A stretch of 25,163 nucleotides of DNA, taken from positions 1 through 25,163 of the forward strand of contig JABIPD010000005.1 of the NCBI GenBank assembly GCA_018698735.1, given 5' to 3'. A program made the position numbers and the translations under genes. This document shows, one piece after another, positions 14,829 through 22,414 of this stretch. Origin of the DNA: Candidatus Jacksonbacteria bacterium (GTDB lineage Bacteria > Patescibacteriota > Patescibacteriia > UBA9629 > GWA2-43-13). The notes beneath the pieces are model-generated. The model ran no database searches and was not told the DNA's origin. It worked only from the letters and a program-made list of their open reading frames with translations. Each line of letters begins with the position of its first letter. Within the stretch, counting starts at the first letter, position 1.

Positions 14829-14843
14829 TAGTGGTTACCACTA
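14829..14843. promoter_or_regulatory. operator-like palindrome upstream of the second cassette gene
   Basis: tagtggt (14829-14835) and accacta (14837-14843) form a perfect inverted repeat with a one-base centre, about 40 bases upstream of the cassette start codon. A TTGACA is present on the minus strand near 14924-14929, with tataaa about 21 bases further on, which is a poor spacing. The promoter itself is therefore uncertain. Confidence 0.4.
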
Positions 14844-14935
14844 CACATCTTATCTGTATTATTTGAAAGACACTCAAAAGAGCGTTTTCAGAATGCTTTA
14901 TACATAACATCTATGATTATTATTGTCAATAGTTT

Positions 14936-14968
14936 AATAAAAAAGAACGGCTCACTGAATGAGCCGTT
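14936..14968 (-). terminator. intrinsic terminator after the sugar transferase gene
   Basis: aacggctca (14946-14954) pairs with tgagccgtt (14960-14968) around a five-base loop and is followed on the minus strand by cttttttatt. It ends the transcript of the sugar-phosphate transferase gene. The rest of 14790-15097 holds the cassette leader and repeats, and no gene. Confidence 0.7.
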
Positions 14969-14974
14969 TATTTT

Positions 14975-15092
14975 ATGCAGTCATTCTCAGCTTGACTGGG
15001 AATCCAGTGATATGATGAACTCTCTAAGGCATGTCCCTCTTCGAGGGATCCCTCGAAGAGGGAGATTCCGGATCAGGCCCGGAATGACTTCA
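14975..15092. repeat. dispersed palindromic repeat
   Basis: The stretch begins gcagtcattctcagcttgac and ends ccggatcaggcccggaatga. It contains a ccctcttcgaggga hairpin with ccctcgaagaggga beside it. It resembles the repeat near 3140-3170 and lies between the stop codon of the sugar transferase and its terminator. Confidence 0.55.
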
Positions 15093-15097
15093 CAAGA

Positions 15098-16483
15098 TTA
15101 TGAAGCGTTTTTTCGGGAGAGGACAACTATTGGGGTTTTTAGAATAATACCGATATCCATTTTAAGTGACCAGTTTTCTATATAATACATGTCTAATCTA
15201 ATCTCTTCTGTAAATGCAAGACTCGATCTACCCGAAATTTGAGCCATTCCAGAAATACCAGGCTTTATAGAAAGCACGCGCTTTTGGTGATGTTTATATT
15301 GCCCAACCTCCTCTGGTTCATGCGGCCGTGGGCCAACAACACTCATATCACCTTTTAATACATTCCAAAATTGCGGGAACTCATCGAGGCTATATGCACG
15401 AAGGAATTTGCCAACACTTGTTATCCGAGGATCGTTTTTCATTTTAAATAATGGCCCAGAGCGTTCGTTTTCTTCGAGTAATTCATTTTTCATTTCGTGG
15501 GCATTATTCACCATCGATCTAAATTTGTATAAAGTGAATTCCTTTCCCTTCCCACCAATTCGAGTTAAACCAACAAACACAGCGCCTTTGGAATTAAGCT
15601 TTATAACAATTGCAATTAAAGCGAATACGGGAGATAGCAATAAAAGAAGCAGCCCAGAAAATACAATATCAAAACAACGTTTAATAATTCTTCCCCATCC
15701 GTCTAAGGGCGTTCGTTTAATATGAATAAGCGGGGTGCCTAAAATGGTTATAATATCTATGTTTCGTAGATGAGCGTCGAATATATCGGCGGCATAATAA
15801 AACTTTTTGTGGGCGTCGTGTGTTACAACCATAAGCTCTTCTATTAACTCTCTGGGTGCATTTACGTCGGTAACTATTACGCTATCTATACCACTTTGCT
15901 GAAGTTTTTGAGAAAGGGTTTCTGGCGTTTGAGGGTTTAAATCTATAGTACCCTCAGATTTTAATCCCCAATTTTTGTTTTTTTGAATTGTTTGTTCGAA
16001 CTTTTGGGCTGTACCATTGTTCCCAATTAATAATGACTGCTCTAGTCCGTGCGAGTGACGGTATGCAGATTGCCGTAATACGCGAATAATCCATCGTTCA
16101 AGAATTAACAAAACAATCGCAATAACCCAGGCAGCTAAAATAATAAACCGAGAATCGAATAATTCTCGTTGAATAAACATCCACACAGTAATAATTAAGA
16201 ACCCAGCAGTAGAGGCAAAAATAATACGACCAATAACATCTATAAACCTTCGCGGTTCTGGAATTTTATACAGCCCAGAAAGCGAAAAAACAGCAATCCA
16301 ACTTATTCCTATTGCAAGCACAGAGGCTGCATAGGCAGTAAAAGACAAATTAAAAACCACTGGCCGTAATTCGGTGACAAGTGGATGGTATCTAATTAAA
16401 TACGAAATCAAACCAGCCACAACCAACATGATATAGTCGAGTGGTACAGTAAGTGCAGAAAAAAAGATGTCTGATTTTCTCAT
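15098..16483 (-). CDS. polyprenyl glycosylphosphotransferase (WcaJ/WbaP-type initiating sugar transferase)
   Basis: 461 residues. Four or five hydrophobic segments occupy the first 150 residues and a Rossmann-like CoA-binding domain follows (LLIGNNGTAQKFEQ). The last 200 residues are the bacterial sugar transferase domain: KRCFDIVFSGLLLLLLSPVF with its re-entrant helix, FTLYKFRSM, SLDEFPQFWNVLKGDMSVVG, PRPHEPEEV and KPGISGMAQISGR. These enzymes transfer a sugar 1-phosphate from a UDP-sugar to undecaprenyl phosphate, the first step of capsule, O-antigen or exopolysaccharide synthesis. The sugar cannot be assigned. It is the natural initiator for the three glycosyltransferases downstream, although a GC-rich cassette now separates them. 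Confidence 0.93.
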   Translation of the reverse strand: MRKSDIFFSALTVPLDYIMLVVAGLISYLIRYHPLVTELRPVVFNLSFTAYAASVLAIGISWIAVFSLSGLYKIPEPRRFIDVIGRIIFASTAGFLIITVWMFIQRELFDSRFIILAAWVIAIVLLILERWIIRVLRQSAYRHSHGLEQSLLIGNNGTAQKFEQTIQKNKNWGLKSEGTIDLNPQTPETLSQKLQQSGIDSVIVTDVNAPRELIEELMVVTHDAHKKFYYAADIFDAHLRNIDIITILGTPLIHIKRTPLDGWGRIIKRCFDIVFSGLLLLLLSPVFALIAIVIKLNSKGAVFVGLTRIGGKGKEFTLYKFRSMVNNAHEMKNELLEENERSGPLFKMKNDPRITSVGKFLRAYSLDEFPQFWNVLKGDMSVVGPRPHEPEEVGQYKHHQKRVLSIKPGISGMAQISGRSSLAFTEEIRLDMYYIENWSLKMDIGIILKTPIVVLSRKNAS

Positions 16484-16494
16484 GTATTTTATAA

Positions 16495-16675
16495 TGGAGA
16501 CCCCTCCTTAGTCCTCCCCTCTGAGAAGGGAGGAGAAAAAAACAGAATGACTTGGGACCATAAAAATGAGGTGCGCAACCCTAAGCCTCTTGGGGTGAGC
16601 ACGCATTTTTATGGAGGAGATAAAGTAAATACCTCTCCTCGGTCCTCTCCTATATTAGGAGAGGAGGGTGGAAAA
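16495..16675. repeat. two C-rich hairpin repeats flanking a long imperfect hairpin
   Basis: Outer units are cctcccctctgagaagggag near 16513-16532 and cctctcctatattaggagag near 16652-16671, both of the same palindromic kind as at 3.2 kb. Between them ccataaaaatg (16558-16568) pairs perfectly with catttttatgg (16604-16614), with a partly paired interior (gtgcg, accc). No T tract or promoter was seen, so it is more likely a repeat element than a terminator. Confidence 0.55.
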
Positions 16676-16680
16676 TTATG

Positions 16681-17380
16681 AGGTGTCCGAAAGCCTGTAA
16701 GCCGAGTTTTGTCCATCATCTTACGATGAGTAGATGATCATCTATCTGGGATGTATGTTGCCATACACCTCGAACGACACAAATGAAGATGCATAACACC
16801 TTCGGTCTTTCACTAGAAAGGGTTTACCAACTATTTGACGCAAAGTTTAAAGGTTTCCCTGCAAACTTTGTTGATATCAAACTCGTATGTCACCATACGC
16901 GTTTTTACGAAGCTCCTCCTCACTCTGTGGGGTGTTGGAACATTGTAAAACTTTTCACCTTTTGCCCATGCTTCGCATGGGAAACTCGAAATTCAAATAC
17001 CGAAATCAGAAAAGAATAATTATGAAAAATAGTTTTCCTATTTCTGATTTAATATTTTGTGCTTCGGATTTCTCATGCAAAGCATGAGCTTGTATAGTCT
17101 CTGTGGCACTTTCCCTAGGCTTAGCATTATTATAACTATGAACACACACAGCTATAATGTGGTACGCCTGGTGGCTGTTAGCCACTTTCACGACTTCATG
17201 CTCCGCATGAAAATCCAAAATCTAAATAGAGAAATAAGAAAATTTGACAGATAATCTCCAGTTGGCTCATTTCTTATTTCGAATTTTAATATTCGAATTT
17301 TAAGCGAAGCACAAAGAGTGCTCGGACTTTCCTCCCCCTCTTTCTTAATGAAAAAGAGAGCGATCATCCAGCTTTCGGAC
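16681..17380 (-). ncRNA. rnpB: RNase P RNA, bacterial type, enlarged to about 700 nt
   Basis: The ends form a perfect ten-pair P1 helix, gtccgaaagc with gctttcggac (17371-17380 and 16685-16694). Conserved regions appear in the right order: gaggaaagtccgagc just after P3, gggaaagtgccacagaga, aaggtgaaaag, cagatagatgatcatc, and aactcggcttacag before P1. This is the catalytic RNA that trims tRNA 5' leaders, working with the protein RnpA. Typical bacterial rnpB is 350-400 nt. The excess here lies in two AT-rich insertions, about 16982-17071 and 17211-17300. Each can form its own hairpin (aaatcagaa/ttctgattt and aaataagaaa/tttcttattt). Short catgc-N3-gcatg hairpins sit next to them. The core elements are intact, so the RNA is probably functional. 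Confidence 0.93.
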
Positions 17381-17386
17381 AAAAAT

Positions 17387-17415
17387 AGAGTATCAAAAAA
17401 CAGAGATTTAGTCAA
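17387..17415 (-). promoter_or_regulatory. rnpB promoter overlapping the pilin terminator
   Basis: On the minus strand TTGACT (17410-17415), a 17-base spacer, then TACTCT (17387-17392). The first G of the P1 helix (17380) lies seven bases beyond the -10, where transcription should start. The -35 lies in the loop of the terminator hairpin of the upstream pilin gene. Confidence 0.7.
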
Positions 17416-17427
17416 CCTCTGTTTTTT
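17395..17427 (-). terminator. intrinsic terminator of the pilin gene
   Basis: aaaaaacagag (17395-17405) pairs with ctctgtttttt (17417-17427). The T run follows the stem on both strands. It lies 15 bases past the pilin stop codon. Confidence 0.75.
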
Positions 17428-17442
17428 TATTTGATTGTGATT

Positions 17443-17922
17443 TTATTGAATTCCAGCTGGGGTAAGAGTTCGATCTCCGGCACTCGCAAAGGCCCCAACA
17501 CCCGTCTCTAAACAAAATGTTACCGTATATGTGGAACCATCTGCAGATATATAGCTATAATTCTCCGCTACATTTGCAACTGATACTGCATCACTGCAAC
17601 CAGGAGCAGCGGGAGTGGTTAATGTCATATAAGTGTTTCCCCCAGCACAGCTTCCAGCAAATGAGGCCGAAGAGGAACAAAGAATATTTTTGTTTGCAGT
17701 TACTGCTAGGCTAACTGCCGATGCTTCGACAGGGTATACACTATTAACATCAAAATAAAGCTCTAGAGCTGTTTGTAAGTTTTTCATGTCCGCAACACGC
17801 CGAGCATCTCGAGATCTTTGTCTGGCAGAATTTAAAGAAACAGCTCCAAGTGTTGAAAGAAGCCCAATAATAGAAATAACGACAAGCAATTCAATAAGAG
17901 TAAACCCCTTTTTGTGGACCAT
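17443..17922 (-). CDS. type IV pilin-like / pseudopilin protein
   Basis: 159 residues. The N-terminus MVHKKG-FTLIELLVVISIIGLL is a class III signal: basic leader, prepilin peptidase cleavage after G6, F7 as first mature residue and the conserved E at mature position 5. One hydrophobic helix continues to about residue 30. The region AVSLNSARQRSRDARRVADMKNLQTALELYF is the usual alpha-1 extension of major pilins and GspG-type pseudopilins. The C-terminal globular part contains four cysteines that could form disulfides. No assembly genes are in the window, so whether it serves pili or DNA uptake is unknown. It has its own promoter and a terminator, and no Shine-Dalgarno. Confidence 0.9.
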   Translation of the reverse strand: MVHKKGFTLIELLVVISIIGLLSTLGAVSLNSARQRSRDARRVADMKNLQTALELYFDVNSVYPVEASAVSLAVTANKNILCSSSASFAGSCAGGNTYMTLTTPAAPGCSDAVSVANVAENYSYISADGSTYTVTFCLETGVGAFASAGDRTLTPAGIQ

Positions 17923-17946
17923 AGAAAAGTATATAAATTTTTAACA

Positions 17947-17967
17947 TGTAAAGTATAGCACTTTACA
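17947..17967 (-). promoter_or_regulatory. pilin promoter with inverted repeat over the -10
   Basis: The minus-strand -10 TATACT (17952-17957) lies inside a perfect inverted repeat, tgtaaag (17947-17953) and ctttaca (17961-17967). The -35 is weak. The arrangement suits a repressor site that covers the -10. Confidence 0.45.
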
Positions 17968-17986
17968 AAAACATTTAAAATAGTTG

Positions 17987-18397
17987 TTATTTTTTCCCAA
18001 CTTCCTTATCAAGGGCATCGTTTACAAGCTTGTCTGCGCGTTTGTTTTGAGATCGCGGTACGTGGCTAAAGGTTATACCCTTAAAACTTTTAGAAATATT
18101 CCAAGCCTTTACAAACAGTACCGCCAACTTTTTATCTTTTACTTTGTATTCCTGCTTTAGTTGTTTTACAACAAGCTCGCTATCTAAATAGCAATCTATT
18201 ACTTGAACTTTATTTTCTAAAGCAACCTCTAGCCCTTTTAATAAAGCACTATACTCCGCTTGATTGTTTGTTGCATTTCCAATCGTTTCTCCAAGCTCTT
18301 CGATAATTTTGCCGTCGACATCTTTTAATACAATGCCGATAGCAGATGGCCCTGGATTGCCACGTGCGCCTCCGTCGGTAAATAATGTGTATTTCAT
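17987..18397 (-). CDS. rnhA: ribonuclease HI
   Basis: 136 residues of the RNase HI fold. It starts MKYTLFTDGGARGNPGPSAIG with the first catalytic Asp at D8. E48 lies in NNQAEYSAL, D72 in YLDSELVVKQL and the fourth acidic residue D122 in NKRADKLVN. The basic handle region of the E. coli enzyme is reduced, as in short archaeal-like and CPR forms. It cleaves the RNA strand of RNA-DNA hybrids, removing primers and R-loops. The start codon follows the recJ stop by one base, so the two DNA-maintenance genes are cotranscribed and probably coupled. Confidence 0.92.
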   Translation of the reverse strand: MKYTLFTDGGARGNPGPSAIGIVLKDVDGKIIEELGETIGNATNNQAEYSALLKGLEVALENKVQVIDCYLDSELVVKQLKQEYKVKDKKLAVLFVKAWNISKSFKGITFSHVPRSQNKRADKLVNDALDKEVGKK

Positions 18398-18398
18398 G

Positions 18399-20126
18399 TT
18401 ATGAAGTTTCTCTAATATCTATCAGCCGCAGCTGGATTGTTTTATTTCCATTCCAATTATTAATATCCACCTCATAGGCGACATCTATTCTGGTTCCTAT
18501 TTTAACACGGTCAACCCAATCCCCAAACCTAAAGCCTATTACTTCGTGGGTATGATTGTTGTGCTTTAGCGTAAGTTTTAAATGTTGCTGATCGCTTCCA
18601 ATAGCACGCAAAGAGACTATTTCGGTATTATAACTACAAAAAACGGGTTTTTTGTTTGCCATGCCATGGGGTTCTAGAATTTTCAATTCATTGATTAAGT
18701 CGTATGTAATGGTATCAAACGAAAGTTCGGTATCTATTTCTAATTCTGGAACTAAATCTTCTTCCTTAAGAATTTCTTTAGCATAGGTGTTTAATCTTTT
18801 TTCGAATTCAGCAATATCTTTCTTATCCTTAAAAGTAAAACCACAAGCTTGTGCATGTCCGCCATAGTTCTCGAACAAATCTGCGGATGTTTTTTCTATG
18901 GCTTCTATAATATTAAAGGCTGGAATACTTCTACCAGATCCTAAATACCCCTTTGGGCTGGTACCAATAACAAAGGTTGGTCTAAAGAATTTTTGGGTGA
19001 CTTTTCCTGCCACTAACCCAACAAGCCCGACTGGCCAGCTGCCCATTTCTTCCTCAAATGGTTGGTGAGATACAAGCACATACGGCATAGGGTCTTGTTT
19101 TGGAAGCTGTTCCAAAGCCTTTGCAAACATGTCAGAGGTAACAGACTGTCTTTGTTGGTTTGTGGTATTAAGCTCCATTGCAAGCTGCTGCAATACAACA
19201 GGGTCTTTTTCTAGCAAAAGCTCAACCGCAGAGTTGGCGTGTTTCATTCTACCTGCTGCATTTAAACGCGGACCAATTACAAATCCAATGTGATAGGTAT
19301 TAATTTCGTTTGCATCTACCTGCGCTGCTGCCAAAATTGCTTTTAATCCTGGGCGTCTATTTTTCTGAAGTACTCTCAACCCAAAATTCACAATAGCTCT
19401 GTTTTCGCCAACCAAATCTACACAGTCGGATACTGTTGCTATTGCCACTAAATCTAACGACCATTTTACAAATGCCTCGTCTACTTTTTCTGGCTCTAAA
19501 ATATGCAGGGCATGCACAACCTTGTACACCACGCCTACGCCAGCGAGTTCTTTAAACGGATACGATTCTTTTTTAAAATGAGGATTAAGCGCCGCAAGAT
19601 ATGGAGGATGATCGTCTCTTTCATGATGGTGATCTAATACTATCGTTGGAATCCCTGCTTCTTTTAATGCTGCTATTTCCTCTGTATTTGTAGATCCGCA
19701 ATCTACAGTAATAACTAGTTCTTTTTCTTGCTCTATAAACTTATTTACCGTATTCATGTTTAAGCCGTAGCCTTCTTTGTCTCTGTGGGGTAAATAAATT
19801 TCTACATTTTCTGCTCCAAGTTTTTCTAATGTCTCGTATAAAAGAACCGAACTACACACACCATCTGCATCGTAGTCGCCATGAATAACAATAGATTGCT
19901 GCTTTTTAACGGCTTTAAGAATATGTTTACACGCCTTTTTCATATCTTTGAATAAGAACGGATCGTGTAGGCTTTCTTTAAATGTTGGATTCGAAAACTC
20001 CTCAACATCTTCTGCGGAGGTAATTCCTCTTGCAGCAAGCAACTTCTGAACAAGAGGCGAAAAAGACTGGTTTGATTCTGATGGTTTTTCTTCTGGGCGG
20101 ATTATCCAGCGTTTGTTCATAAACAT
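18399..20126 (-). CDS. recJ: single-stranded-DNA-specific exonuclease RecJ
   Basis: 575 residues, the normal size. The DHH phosphoesterase motifs are present: IVIHGDYDADGVCSS (79-93), VDCGSTN (141-147) and LDHHHERDD (164-172). The DHHA1 domain carries GGHAQACGFT, and an OB-like C-terminal domain (RAIGSDQQHLKLTLKH) follows. RecJ degrades single-stranded DNA 5' to 3' in recombination and mismatch repair. The first ATG overlaps the ackA stop region by ten bases; a second ATG two codons later at 20120 is equally possible. Downstream it almost touches the RNase HI gene, so ackA-recJ-rnhA reads as one transcript. Confidence 0.95.
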   Translation of the reverse strand: MFMNKRWIIRPEEKPSESNQSFSPLVQKLLAARGITSAEDVEEFSNPTFKESLHDPFLFKDMKKACKHILKAVKKQQSIVIHGDYDADGVCSSVLLYETLEKLGAENVEIYLPHRDKEGYGLNMNTVNKFIEQEKELVITVDCGSTNTEEIAALKEAGIPTIVLDHHHERDDHPPYLAALNPHFKKESYPFKELAGVGVVYKVVHALHILEPEKVDEAFVKWSLDLVAIATVSDCVDLVGENRAIVNFGLRVLQKNRRPGLKAILAAAQVDANEINTYHIGFVIGPRLNAAGRMKHANSAVELLLEKDPVVLQQLAMELNTTNQQRQSVTSDMFAKALEQLPKQDPMPYVLVSHQPFEEEMGSWPVGLVGLVAGKVTQKFFRPTFVIGTSPKGYLGSGRSIPAFNIIEAIEKTSADLFENYGGHAQACGFTFKDKKDIAEFEKRLNTYAKEILKEEDLVPELEIDTELSFDTITYDLINELKILEPHGMANKKPVFCSYNTEIVSLRAIGSDQQHLKLTLKHNNHTHEVIGFRFGDWVDRVKIGTRIDVAYEVDINNWNGNKTIQLRLIDIRETS

Positions 20127-21124
20127 TCTATAACTCTCCGTGCAATAGAAACTTCTTCATTGGTAGGGATCGTAAGTATTTTTTGAGATTTAATAAAAGG
20201 ATATTTTTTCTTAAGCGAATCAACGGTGAAAGGGTCACCCGAGCCAATAGCGCCAGAAAACACAACAGCATCTACTGTGTTAAGCACAGCGCTGTAAGAG
20301 CCAATGTATTTTACAATTCTATACAGATACAGCTCGAAGGCAATTACTGCATGCGGAAGATTCTTTTTAACATTTTCTATTACCTCCTTGTAATCGGTTG
20401 TGTGGAGCATTCCTTTGAACCCACCATTATGCGTTATTACGTCTTCTATATCAACCCCTGTCTTTGAAAGATGCACCAACAACCCTGGGTCTATATCCCC
20501 TGGGCGGGTCATCATCATAAGTCCTTCCTGAGGAGTAAACCCCATACTGGTGTCGATTGGTTTGCCTTTTTCTATAGCAGTAATGCTTGCACCACCACCA
20601 AGATGACAGGTAATAATAGTAAGCTTGTCGACATCTTTTCCGAGTTGTTTTGCTGTTTCTTCCATTATATATTGATGCGAAAGCCCATGAAAACCATACC
20701 GCTTTATGCCTTTTTCGTAATAGCTAAATGCAATAGGATACATTTGCGAACGCTGCGGAAGATCGCTAAAAAACGCAGTATCGAACACAGCATAATGTGG
20801 CACATCTGGAAGCCATTTGCGTGCGGCTGTAATACCTTTTAAGTTATAGGGGTTATGAAGCGGAGCTAGTTCGGACAAATCTTCGAGGTCTTCTATTATT
20901 TCAGATGTAAGCTCGGTTGGTTCTGTGTATCGCTCTGCACCATGAACAACCCTGTGGCCTACAGCCTCTATTAAATCTAAATTCCCTATTTCTCTTAATA
21001 CCTCTTTAAACGAAGTAGCTATGTCTTGGTCGTATTCGAACACTCCACGATTAATTTCTCTTTCGTTTGTGTCGTACAAACCAAATTTTATAGAGGTGCT
21101 TCCTATGTTTAAAATAAGTATCAT
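20117..21124 (-). CDS. ackA: acetate kinase, short form
   Basis: 335 residues from MILILNIGSTSIKFGLYD; usual acetate kinases have about 400. An in-frame extension of 22 residues would be read from the adjacent repeat element and was rejected. Acetokinase motifs are present: the N-terminal phosphate-binding strand NIGSTSIKF, GHRVVHGAERY, FDTAFFSDLP, RYGFHGLSHQYI, CHLGGGASI and VFSGAIGSGDP. The enzyme makes ATP and acetate from acetyl phosphate. It acts with the phosphotransacylase encoded just upstream, giving substrate-level ATP from acetyl-CoA, a common energy route in fermentative CPR bacteria. The ATG has no Shine-Dalgarno and lies eight bases from the end of the 149-bp element. Confidence 0.92.
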   Translation of the reverse strand: MILILNIGSTSIKFGLYDTNEREINRGVFEYDQDIATSFKEVLREIGNLDLIEAVGHRVVHGAERYTEPTELTSEIIEDLEDLSELAPLHNPYNLKGITAARKWLPDVPHYAVFDTAFFSDLPQRSQMYPIAFSYYEKGIKRYGFHGLSHQYIMEETAKQLGKDVDKLTIITCHLGGGASITAIEKGKPIDTSMGFTPQEGLMMMTRPGDIDPGLLVHLSKTGVDIEDVITHNGGFKGMLHTTDYKEVIENVKKNLPHAVIAFELYLYRIVKYIGSYSAVLNTVDAVVFSGAIGSGDPFTVDSLKKKYPFIKSQKILTIPTNEEVSIARRVIECL

Positions 21125-21132
21125 ATATTTAT

Positions 21133-21281
21133 AATTTCTAATTGCACTAATTACTAATTGTCTAATCAAGCACCAAGACACAAGCCTCAAAGAATTATTG
21201 GTGTATTATTCATTGAGTCATTGGTGATTGATTATCCCCCTTCGGGATCGCCATGGGGGAGAAATTAGGTAATTAGAAATT
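21133..21281. mobile_element. 149-bp element with 11-bp terminal inverted repeats, copy 2
   Basis: Ends are aatttctaatt (21133-21143) and aattagaaatt (21271-21281). The leading 20 bases (21133-21152), the length and the orientation equal those of the element at 7266-7414. Interior differs after about 40 bases and includes an attattggtg and cattgg-rich stretch and a tatcccccttcggg to catggggga hairpin. Its right end touches the pduL stop codon and its left end the ackA start, so it occupies almost the whole pduL-ackA spacer. Confidence 0.65.
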
Positions 21282-21898
21282 CATTTGAGAACCTCTCCTT
21301 CTCCACCTTTCGATATTCCAGCTGCATTGCCTTCATCGGTATTTAAATGCATATGCCATGCAAATTCTGGATCGACACGAACAATAACGTTTTCAAATAA
21401 CAATCCGCTGTCGTTATTTACCTGAACAGAAACCGATTGTCCGTTACGAAGCCCATGCCTTTTAGCATTAAGGGTGCTGCAATGTATGTGACGTTGAGGA
21501 ATAATAATACCCTTTTCTAAAACAACCTGGCCATTCGGGCCTATCAGAACAATTCCACCTGGGGTGTGGTCTAAATCTCCCGAAACTTTAACCGGTACTG
21601 TTATGCCAAGCATAAACGCATCTGTTTGTGAAAGCTCTAGTTGCGTTTCTTTACGTACTGGCCCTAAAAATCGCACAAGATTTTTTCCGCTTCTTCTGCC
21701 AAAAGTAAATGCCTCGCACTCAGGAAGTCCAAATGTTTGGTTGGTTTGAATTTCTATCTCTTCCTCGTATGCAAATTGGTGAAGCTGGGAAAGCTCTTTT
21801 ACAGGAGTAAAAACGTATGCCTCGCCAAATAACAAATCGGCATGCTCTTTAGAGAGATGTATATGTCGGGCAGAAACCTCTATTGGTACCATAGCCAT
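21281..21898 (-). CDS. pduL: PduL-type phosphate acyltransferase (phosphotransacetylase)
   Basis: 205 residues, the usual size. Two PduL-type beta-barrel halves can be followed through the histidine motifs SARHIHLS (H12, H14), PQRHIHCS (H137, H139) and WHMHLNTDEGNA (H182, H184), which are expected zinc ligands. The FLGPVRKETQLELS segment is a phosphate and CoA-binding region. PduL interconverts acyl-CoA and acyl phosphate. With the acetate kinase downstream it completes acetyl-CoA to acetate. It is not in a microcompartment operon here, so a housekeeping role is likely. The start, or an alternative two codons later, lies seven bases after a -10-like TATACT, implying leaderless mRNA. Confidence 0.93.
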   Translation of the reverse strand: MAMVPIEVSARHIHLSKEHADLLFGEAYVFTPVKELSQLHQFAYEEEIEIQTNQTFGLPECEAFTFGRRSGKNLVRFLGPVRKETQLELSQTDAFMLGITVPVKVSGDLDHTPGGIVLIGPNGQVVLEKGIIIPQRHIHCSTLNAKRHGLRNGQSVSVQVNNDSGLLFENVIVRVDPEFAWHMHLNTDEGNAAGISKGGEGEVLK

Positions 21899-21905
21899 AT
21901 ATACC

Positions 21906-21911
21906 AGTATA
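21906..21911 (-). promoter_or_regulatory. extended -10 promoter of pduL
   Basis: Minus-strand TGGTATACT ends seven bases before the pduL ATG. Initiation at the usual distance would fall at or next to the A of the start codon. No clear -35 is visible. Confidence 0.5.
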
Positions 21912-21944
21912 CCAAAAGAGTAGGTTTTGTTACATTTTTATTGT

Positions 21945-22412
21945 TTAGCTTTCGCAAACTTCTAACATTTTCACTACCGTATGTGCAGCCTCTTTGCCTT
22001 TGTTAAACTTGTCGGCAGATGTTCTTGCTACAGCATCTTCCTGGGTATAGCAGCCGATAACTTCGTATATAATTGGGATTTGATGATCGACCATAATATC
22101 CATAATCTGTCGGGATACTTCGTTCATGATCATATCGAAATGATTTGTTGCTCCTTTTATTACAACCCCTAGTGTAATAATTGCGTCGTACCTATCTGAC
22201 ATGGCGACTTTTTTACAAATGAGTGGGATTTCGAATGCACCAGGCACTTCTACTACATCTACTTGATCGTTATGAAACCCTAATTGTTTCATTTCATTAA
22301 GACATACATCTAACAACCCCTGGGTCATTTCTTCGTTAAAACAAGATCGCACAACCGCAACTTTCCAGTTAGGGTCAATCGAAATTGATTGTGATTCTGT
22401 TGTGGTCTGCAT
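21945..22412 (-). CDS. ribH: 6,7-dimethyl-8-ribityllumazine synthase
   Basis: 155 residues, normal length. Family motifs are SCFNEEMTQGLLD near the N-terminus, VPGAFEIPLICKK, ITLGVVIKGATNHFDMI with the catalytic-region His, and a C-terminal NKGKEAAHTVVKMLEV. The enzyme condenses the pyrimidine intermediate with 3,4-dihydroxy-2-butanone 4-phosphate to give lumazine, as oligomeric shells in most bacteria. Its ATG follows the ribE stop by two bases, so the two last enzymes of riboflavin synthesis are translated from one mRNA. No Shine-Dalgarno is visible, which agrees with coupling. Confidence 0.95.
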   Translation of the reverse strand: MQTTTESQSISIDPNWKVAVVRSCFNEEMTQGLLDVCLNEMKQLGFHNDQVDVVEVPGAFEIPLICKKVAMSDRYDAIITLGVVIKGATNHFDMIMNEVSRQIMDIMVDHQIPIIYEVIGCYTQEDAVARTSADKFNKGKEAAHTVVKMLEVCES

Positions 22413-22414
22413 AG

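Noticed and set aside
21125..21190. 22-residue N-terminal extension of acetate kinase
   Set aside because: It is translated from the terminal-repeat element and does not resemble the kinase family, which begins at MILILNIGS.
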